From JANNHP01 sp031404455 (lineage in GTDB: Bacteria > Planctomycetota > JAJSAM01 > JAJVHW01): DNA of 11,549 nucleotides. Below, one piece after another: positions 7,870 through 11,549 of the stretch; the stretch's first letter is position 1; every line of letters starts with the position of its first letter. The notes under the pieces were generated by a model. It was not told the origin of the DNA. It made no database searches and worked only from the letters and a program-made list of their open reading frames with translations. Location of the stretch: positions 1-11,549 of the forward strand of contig JANNHP010000401.1 in assembly GCA_031404455.1 (NCBI GenBank), written 5' to 3'. A program made the translations under genes and the position numbers.

Positions 7870-7935
7870 GTCACCCGGCATCAGGGTCCGGACGGCCTCG
7901 CACCGCGGCGGGGACGGCCGGGCCCGGCGGGGCTC

Positions 7936-7942
7936 GGGAGGA
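7936..7942 (+). promoter_or_regulatory. Shine-Dalgarno GGGAGGA for the barrel gene
   Basis: GGGAGGA lies 7 nt before GTG 7950. It decides the start in a frame that stays open for about 3 kb upstream. Confidence 0.7.
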
Positions 7943-7949
7943 ACGCGCC

Positions 7950-9416
7950 GTGCACAGAAGGTCCGGACTGGTCGTGACGGCCGCGGTGATCGCCCCGATC
8001 CTCTGCTTCGCCGCGCGCCCGGCGGCGGCGGACGACGCCGTGAAGCCGGCGCCCGCGCCCGCGGCGGCGCCCGCCCCGGCCGATTCCGCGCCGGTGGCGG
8101 CGACCGGCATCACCGACGCCGACCGCTGGCCCTTCACGGGCCCGAAGCCGGACGGCGGCGCCGAGCTCGGCGGCACGCCGGTGCACGGCGAGCTGACCCT
8201 GCGATACCGCGCGCGCTGGCTGCACGAGACGACGGACCAGGACGCGTACCAGTACCTGAACCTGCGCGTCGGCGACGAGAGCCACGACACCGTGTCGGCC
8301 AACTTCTACGTGCGCATCGCGGAGGACCTCGACGGCAGCCAGTCCGAGGACGGCGACGGCTACGTGTTCGATTCGCTCGCGGACACGTCGAACGGCCGCG
8401 TCAGCACGCTGCTCTACACCGGGTACGTGACCGTGCGCCCCGCGGGCGGCGCGTTCGAGTTGATGCGCTTCGGCCGCCAGTACGTCTACGCCGCGGAGAC
8501 GTTCCACGTCGACGGCGCCGCCGTCGAGACCCGGCCCATCGCGAAGTGGAAGAACCTGACGTTCACCGCGTACGGCGGCATCCCGGTCCACTTCTACGAG
8601 GCGAGCGCCTCCGGCGACTTCATCGCCGGCTTCGAGGCGGCGGCGGAGCCGTGGAAGGGCGCGCGCGCGTCCCTCGACTACACCCACGTGCAGGACGACC
8701 TCTCGATCCTCGGCAAGGAGCGCAACGACCTCGCCGGGATCAACCTCTGGCAGAACGTCGTGAAGAACGTCGATATCTACGGGCAGTACACCTGGCTCGA
8801 GGGACCGCGCGACTACACGCTGCGCACGACCTACACGAACGCCGACGAGGACCTCGTCGTGCAGGCGAGCTACTACCGGCTCCTCGAGACCCAGGAGCAG
8901 TACGCGACGGAGTTCGATCCCTACTACCAGACGACGACCGAGCTCGTCGGTTACCAGCAGGGCGACCTGCGCGTGTCGAAGGGGCTCGGCGAGCACTGGG
9001 ACGTGGAGCTCGGCGGCAGCGCGCGGCAGCTCCTCCCGGGCGAGGAGACGAGCGACTTCAACCGCGACACGCGCCGCATCTACGTCACGCCGACGATGAC
9101 CGACATCCCGTGGAAGGGCACGTCGATCTCCGTGACCGGCGAATCGATGACGGGCGACGGCGAGCGGATCCAGACGTGGGCGCTCGACGTGTCCCACAAG
9201 TTCAGCAAGACGCTGAAGGTGTCGGCGGGTTCCGATTACAGCCTCTACGCCTACGGGCCTCTCGGCGAGGACGAGCGCTCGCACGTCCGGACCGCGTACG
9301 CAAAGGTGAAGAAACGGTTCTCGGAGACGTTGTCGGCGGACGTCCAATACACGTGGGAGAGAGACGATGTGGAGACGTTCCAGATCCTCACGCTCGCGCT
9401 CGTCATCGAGTTCTGA
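7950..9416 (+). CDS. Outer-membrane beta-barrel protein, candidate porin of a porin-cytochrome conduit
   Basis: 488 aa from GTG 7950. A signal peptide (about 1-27, AAA|DD) is followed by an Ala/Pro-rich linker (about 32-55) and then long runs of alternating polar and hydrophobic/aromatic residues with short turns, for example ELTLRYRARWLHE, NVDIYGQYTWLEG and SADVQYTWERDD. The protein ends in LALVIEF; a terminal Phe on an amphipathic strand is the hallmark recognised by the outer-membrane barrel assembly machinery. There is no CxxCH and no Cys in the mature part. It is shorter than MtrB or OmbB (around 700 aa), and I cannot assign it to either. Its last 50 nt are shared with the start of the 13-heme lipoprotein gene, which strongly suggests that the two products work together, plausibly with the barrel sheathing the cytochrome across the outer membrane. 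The barrel call is firm; the conduit role is inferred. Confidence 0.8.
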   Translation: MHRRSGLVVTAAVIAPILCFAARPAAADDAVKPAPAPAAAPAPADSAPVAATGITDADRWPFTGPKPDGGAELGGTPVHGELTLRYRARWLHETTDQDAYQYLNLRVGDESHDTVSANFYVRIAEDLDGSQSEDGDGYVFDSLADTSNGRVSTLLYTGYVTVRPAGGAFELMRFGRQYVYAAETFHVDGAAVETRPIAKWKNLTFTAYGGIPVHFYEASASGDFIAGFEAAAEPWKGARASLDYTHVQDDLSILGKERNDLAGINLWQNVVKNVDIYGQYTWLEGPRDYTLRTTYTNADEDLVVQASYYRLLETQEQYATEFDPYYQTTTELVGYQQGDLRVSKGLGEHWDVELGGSARQLLPGEETSDFNRDTRRIYVTPTMTDIPWKGTSISVTGESMTGDGERIQTWALDVSHKFSKTLKVSAGSDYSLYAYGPLGEDERSHVRTAYAKVKKRFSETLSADVQYTWERDDVETFQILTLALVIEF

Positions 9417-10521
9417 GACGGGCCGCGTCCGCGCGGTCGTCCCGATCGCCCTCGCCGCGGCTCTCGTGGCGGTGGTCGCGGGCTGCTCCACGTTCGGCTC
9501 GATCTTCGGCCGAAAGCCCGCGGCGACGTCCGGCACCGCGGCGCCCGCCGCGGCGAAGGCCCCGGTGCCCGTCGCCGCGCCCGCGCGGATCGCGTTCGAC
9601 CACGCGTTCCACCTCGGCGCCGGGCCGACGTGTCTCGACTGCCACGAGGGCGCCGACACGAACGACGAGGCGGACATGCCGAAGCTCGAGTTCTGCATGG
9701 AGTGCCACGAGGACATCGACGAGAAGAAGCCGAAGGAGAAGACGGTCGACGCGTTCCTCGACAAGCCGGGCGGCAAGCCGGTGTGGAGCAGGGTGACGGC
9801 GCAGGCCGCGACGATCGTCTTCAGCCACAAGACGCACGCGGCGAAGAAGGTCGAGTGCGCCGAGTGCCACACGGGCATCGAGAAGAGCATCGCGGTCACG
9901 AAGGACCTCTTCGTGGACATGGACGCCTGCACGAAGTGCCACTCCGCGAAGAAGGCGCCGAACGAGTGCGCGACGTGCCACACCGACGCCGGAGAGGGGA
10001 TGAGGCCGGCGAGCCACGACCGCATGTGGATGACGCTGCACGGGCAGTTCATGCGGAAGGGCGGCGCGCCGGCGTCGCGCTCCGAGGACTGCACGCTCTG
10101 CCACAACACGCAGTCGTGCCAGTCGTGCCACACGACCGAGATGCCGCGCGACCACTCGCAGAGCTGGCGTGTCGGGCCCGGACACGGCATCGCCTCGGCG
10201 CTCGACCGGACCCGCTGCAACGCGTGTCACATGTCGGATTCCTGCACGGCCTGTCACACCGAGAACGCGCCGCGCGACCACCGCGGCGGATGGGGCGCGC
10301 CGAAGGACCGTCACTGCGTGAGCTGCCACCTGCCTCTCAGGTCGAGCTCGCCCGGCGGGTGCGCCGTCTGCCACAAGGGCACGCCGTCGCACGACGCCGC
10401 GCCGAAGATGCCGTCGAACCCGCCGCATCGTCCCGACTTCCAGTGCCAGGTCTGCCACAACGGACCGCCGCGCCTCAAGCACGCGACGAACGGGACGAAC
10501 TGCCTCACCTGCCACAAGTAG
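9367..10521 (+). CDS. 13-heme lipoprotein cytochrome c
   Basis: 384 aa. ATG 9367, preceded by a purine-rich GGGAGAGAG (9355-9363), is the only usable start: there is no other ATG, GTG or TTG before the end of the signal-peptide core. It gives an odd Arg/Ser-rich n-region because it is read inside the last 50 nt of the barrel gene. A hydrophobic core leads to the lipobox VAGC, so Cys40 is the likely lipidated residue. Thirteen CxxCH follow, with the first Cys at 89, 110, 164, 188, 201, 242, 251, 284, 293, 317, 332, 360 and 379; the last motif ends one residue before the C-terminus. The N-terminal part (SHKTHAAKKVECAECH) resembles cytochrome c7/c3-type proteins. Two tandem diheme units at 242-283 and 284-325 share C-x2-CH-x4-C-x2-CHT with PRDH and Trp. 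Probably outer-membrane-anchored, handing electrons through or beyond the barrel. It is not clearly MtrC, OmcB or MtrA. Confidence 0.9.
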   Translation: MWRRSRSSRSRSSSSSETGRVRAVVPIALAAALVAVVAGCSTFGSIFGRKPAATSGTAAPAAAKAPVPVAAPARIAFDHAFHLGAGPTCLDCHEGADTNDEADMPKLEFCMECHEDIDEKKPKEKTVDAFLDKPGGKPVWSRVTAQAATIVFSHKTHAAKKVECAECHTGIEKSIAVTKDLFVDMDACTKCHSAKKAPNECATCHTDAGEGMRPASHDRMWMTLHGQFMRKGGAPASRSEDCTLCHNTQSCQSCHTTEMPRDHSQSWRVGPGHGIASALDRTRCNACHMSDSCTACHTENAPRDHRGGWGAPKDRHCVSCHLPLRSSSPGGCAVCHKGTPSHDAAPKMPSNPPHRPDFQCQVCHNGPPRLKHATNGTNCLTCHK

Positions 10522-10570
10522 GCGCAGAGGCTCATCTCCGGCTCCGCGCGGGGAAACCCGACCGCAGTCG

Positions 10571-10590
10571 CGCGTGATCGGAGTCACGCG
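10571..10590 (+). promoter_or_regulatory. Perfect 20-bp CRP/FNR-type palindrome upstream of the receiver-like gene
   Basis: CGCGTGA (10571-10577), TCGGAG, TCACGCG (10584-10590): seven-base arms with no mismatch and the TGA-N6-TCA core of CRP/FNR operators. The spacer matches that of the 7827-7842 site except for one base. It is 50 bp past the cytochrome stop and 173 bp before ATG 10763. It could also form a hairpin, but there is no T-run, and the shared sequence with the other site favours an operator. Confidence 0.55.
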
Positions 10591-10713
10591 GGGGCCGTGC
10601 CAATTCCGCTCCCGCATGGCGCGCCGCCGAATGGGGACTATCGTCTCTTCGAGTGGCATCGCGATGCGGCGCCGCGACGGACTCGTCAGCCCTCCGGCGT
10701 CGCACGGTTCAGT

Positions 10714-10727
10714 CCCCACGAGTGGGG
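10714..10727 (+). repeat. CCCCAC-GA-GTGGGG inverted repeat in the leader of the receiver-like gene
   Basis: Perfect 6-bp arms around a 2-nt centre, 36 bp before ATG 10763. It could be an operator or part of a leader RNA structure; AGTCCCC here is also complementary to GGGGACT near 10634-10640. No known riboswitch is recognised. Confidence 0.35.
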
Positions 10728-10762
10728 CCGGCCGGCGCCGGACGGCGCAAAGGAGAGCGGCC

Positions 10763-11272
10763 ATGGACCAGGAGACGGAGCTCGACACGGATCTGCTGAT
10801 GTCCTCGGAAGCTGGCGAGAGCGAGGTCGCGGCACCTCGCGCGGCACCGCGCACGCGGCCCGCGGCGCTCGTCGTGGACGACGACCCGGCGACCGCGCAC
10901 CTCTGCGCACGGCGGCTCGAGCTGCTCGGGATGGACGCGAAGGTCGTGTGGGAAGGGCGCGACGCGCTCGAGGTGCTCTCGCACCTGGAGCACCCGCTGG
11001 CCTTCGTCTACGTGAACGACGGGCTGCGAGGCGGGACGGGTCACGCGGTGGCCCTCGAGGCGCGGCGTCTGCGCCCGGGAATGCCCGTCGTCGAGGCGAG
11101 CGCCTCGATCTCGGACGTGCTCGCCGGCGACGGCGTCGTGCTCTGCGTGCCGTTCACGGCCGACCAGTTCCAGACGGCGTTCGACGCGTCGATCCTCGAC
11201 GAGACGACGCGCGGCTACGCCGACGGCTTCGAGGAAGTCCCCGAGTCGGCGGACCTCCAGCTCTCGGCCTGA
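10763..11272 (+). CDS. Degenerate (pseudo-)receiver domain protein
   Basis: 169 aa from ATG 10763, preceded by AAAGGAGAG (10749-10757). A longer open frame runs back to a GTG at 10574, but that lies inside the operator palindrome and lacks a ribosome site. Residues 1-33 form an acidic then Arg/Pro-rich tail, followed by a single receiver-like fold. AALVVDDDPAT carries the acidic cluster Asp39-41 after strand 1. At the end of strand 3, where the phospho-acceptor Asp is expected, the sequence is VYVNDGLRGGTG, so alignment puts Asn85 there. The usual Lys-Pro near strand 5 reads Val129-Pro130-Phe131. It therefore lacks two catalytic residues and probably does not use normal phosphorylation. There is no DNA-binding or enzymatic output domain. 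The likely role is a protein-interaction module in signalling. It is separated from the cytochromes by 241 bp and has its own CRP/FNR-type site. Confidence 0.7.
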   Translation: MDQETELDTDLLMSSEAGESEVAAPRAAPRTRPAALVVDDDPATAHLCARRLELLGMDAKVVWEGRDALEVLSHLEHPLAFVYVNDGLRGGTGHAVALEARRLRPGMPVVEASASISDVLAGDGVVLCVPFTADQFQTAFDASILDETTRGYADGFEEVPESADLQLSA

Positions 11273-11276
11273 GCGT

Positions 11277-11549
11277 TCACTTCGCGGCGGGGACGCCGGG
11301 CGCGACGAAGCCGAATCCCGCCTTCTCGAAGATCGCGCGGGCCGCGTCCGACCTGAGGAAGTCGTAGAGCTCGCGCGACCGGCGGTTCGCCTTCTTCACG
11401 ATCAGCATGGGATAGACGATCCGAGGGTGGAGTTCGGGCGGCACGCGGAACGCCACGTCCACCTTCGTCGAAGTGGCCGCATCCGTCGCGTAGACGACGC
11501 CGACGGGGATCTCGCCCCGCTCGACCGCGACGAGCGCCGCGCGGACGTC
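11277..11549 (-). CDS. modA: Molybdate ABC transporter substrate-binding protein ModA (C-terminal part)
   Basis: Partial: 90 codons plus stop TGA (11279-11277 on the minus strand); the start lies beyond the window. Read from the window edge it gives DVRAALVAVERGEIPVGVVY followed by ATDAATSTKV, and later a Pro-rich stretch with IVYPMLIVKKANR, ELYDFLRSDAARAIFEKAGF and an Ala/Pro tail. GxVYxTDA, YPxxxxK and the DFLxSxxAxxIFxxxGF ending are typical of periplasmic ModA, which binds molybdate or tungstate for import by ModBC. It converges on the receiver-like gene with 4 bp between the stops. Molybdate uptake would fit a respiratory lifestyle using molybdenum enzymes, but no such enzyme is in view. 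A related oxyanion-binding protein of the same fold (for example WtpA/TupA-like) is less likely. Confidence 0.85.
   Translation of the reverse strand, partial: DVRAALVAVERGEIPVGVVYATDAATSTKVDVAFRVPPELHPRIVYPMLIVKKANRRSRELYDFLRSDAARAIFEKAGFGFVAPGVPAAK

Noticed and set aside
4915..7881. 988-codon open frame on the minus strand opposite the 19-heme gene
   Set aside because: Its composition (Arg/Val/Ala/Glu repeats) is the mirror of GC-biased codons and repeated CxxCH on the plus strand; no domain or start signal is seen.
4983..7949. Upstream extension of the barrel frame
   Set aside because: Shadow of the 19-heme gene; GTG 7950 has a strong ribosome site and a signal peptide.
7868..9796. 642-codon plus-strand frame over the barrel gene
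   Set aside because: Arg-rich shadow; the in-frame barrel protein explains the region.
7950..10521. Calling the barrel and lipoprotein mtrB/mtrC
   Set aside because: Barrel length, absence of cysteines, heme count and spacing do not match these proteins closely enough to use the names.
10549..10560. CGGG-GAAA-CCCG mini-hairpin after the 13-heme gene
   Set aside because: Only a 4-bp stem with no T-run; too weak to call a terminator.
10574..10762. GTG 10574 as start of the receiver-like protein
   Set aside because: It lies within the operator palindrome, has no Shine-Dalgarno, and the extra residues are Arg-rich and non-domain-like; ATG 10763 has AAAGGAGAG.
7881..10854. Two long minus-strand frames (7881-10220 and 9403-10854)
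   Set aside because: Antisense shadows of the barrel and 13-heme genes without recognisable protein features.
1..11549. tRNA, rRNA, CRISPR array, insertion sequence or phage genes
   Set aside because: Looked for and not seen; no direct-repeat array, transposase or structural RNA signature.

Overview
The window (11,549 bp, very GC-rich with G/C-ending codons in the real genes) comes from a Gram-negative bacterium: it encodes an outer-membrane beta-barrel ending in Phe, a lipoprotein, and several signal-peptide proteins. Heavy investment in multiheme c-type cytochromes points to an anaerobic or facultative respiratory lifestyle. The large secreted HExxH/TPR/beta-sandwich protein is of a kind common in Planctomycetota, but the phylum cannot be fixed from the sequence alone.

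Layout: (1) 2-316, the end of a cysteine-rich protein built from two four-cysteine repeats. (2) 431-2851, a secreted gluzincin-type metallopeptidase-like protein with TPRs and a C-terminal sandwich domain. (3) 3008-4993 and 4990-7803, two genes overlapping by 4 nt, each a multiheme cytochrome c (11 and 19 CxxCH) fused to a membrane diheme cytochrome b module. The architecture is that of CbcL, a Geobacter quinol-oxidising cytochrome. (4) 7950-9416, an outer-membrane beta-barrel, overlapped by 50 nt by 9367-10521, a 13-heme lipoprotein cytochrome. (5) 10763-11272, a receiver-like protein lacking the phospho-acceptor Asp and the conserved Lys. (6) 11277-11549 (minus), the C-terminal part of a ModA molybdate-binding protein, convergent with the receiver gene.

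Working model (inference): genes 3-6 form one electron-export route. The two inner-membrane c/b fusions would oxidise menaquinol and pass electrons through 11 and 19 periplasmic hemes. The barrel and the 13-heme lipoprotein would then form a porin-cytochrome conduit across the outer membrane to an extracellular acceptor. The four proteins carry 43 c-type heme sites in total. Inverted repeats of the CRP/FNR type (TGA-N6-TCA core) lie upstream of the barrel gene and of the receiver-like gene, with a weaker one upstream of the first cytochrome gene, which suggests shared control.

The clearest structural result is in the heme spacing. Hemes 1-8 of the 19-heme protein are repeated as hemes 9-16 with almost identical spacing, and the 11-heme protein has two tandem tetraheme units of exactly 128 residues. 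The two proteins therefore share an octaheme ancestor that was extended by duplication.
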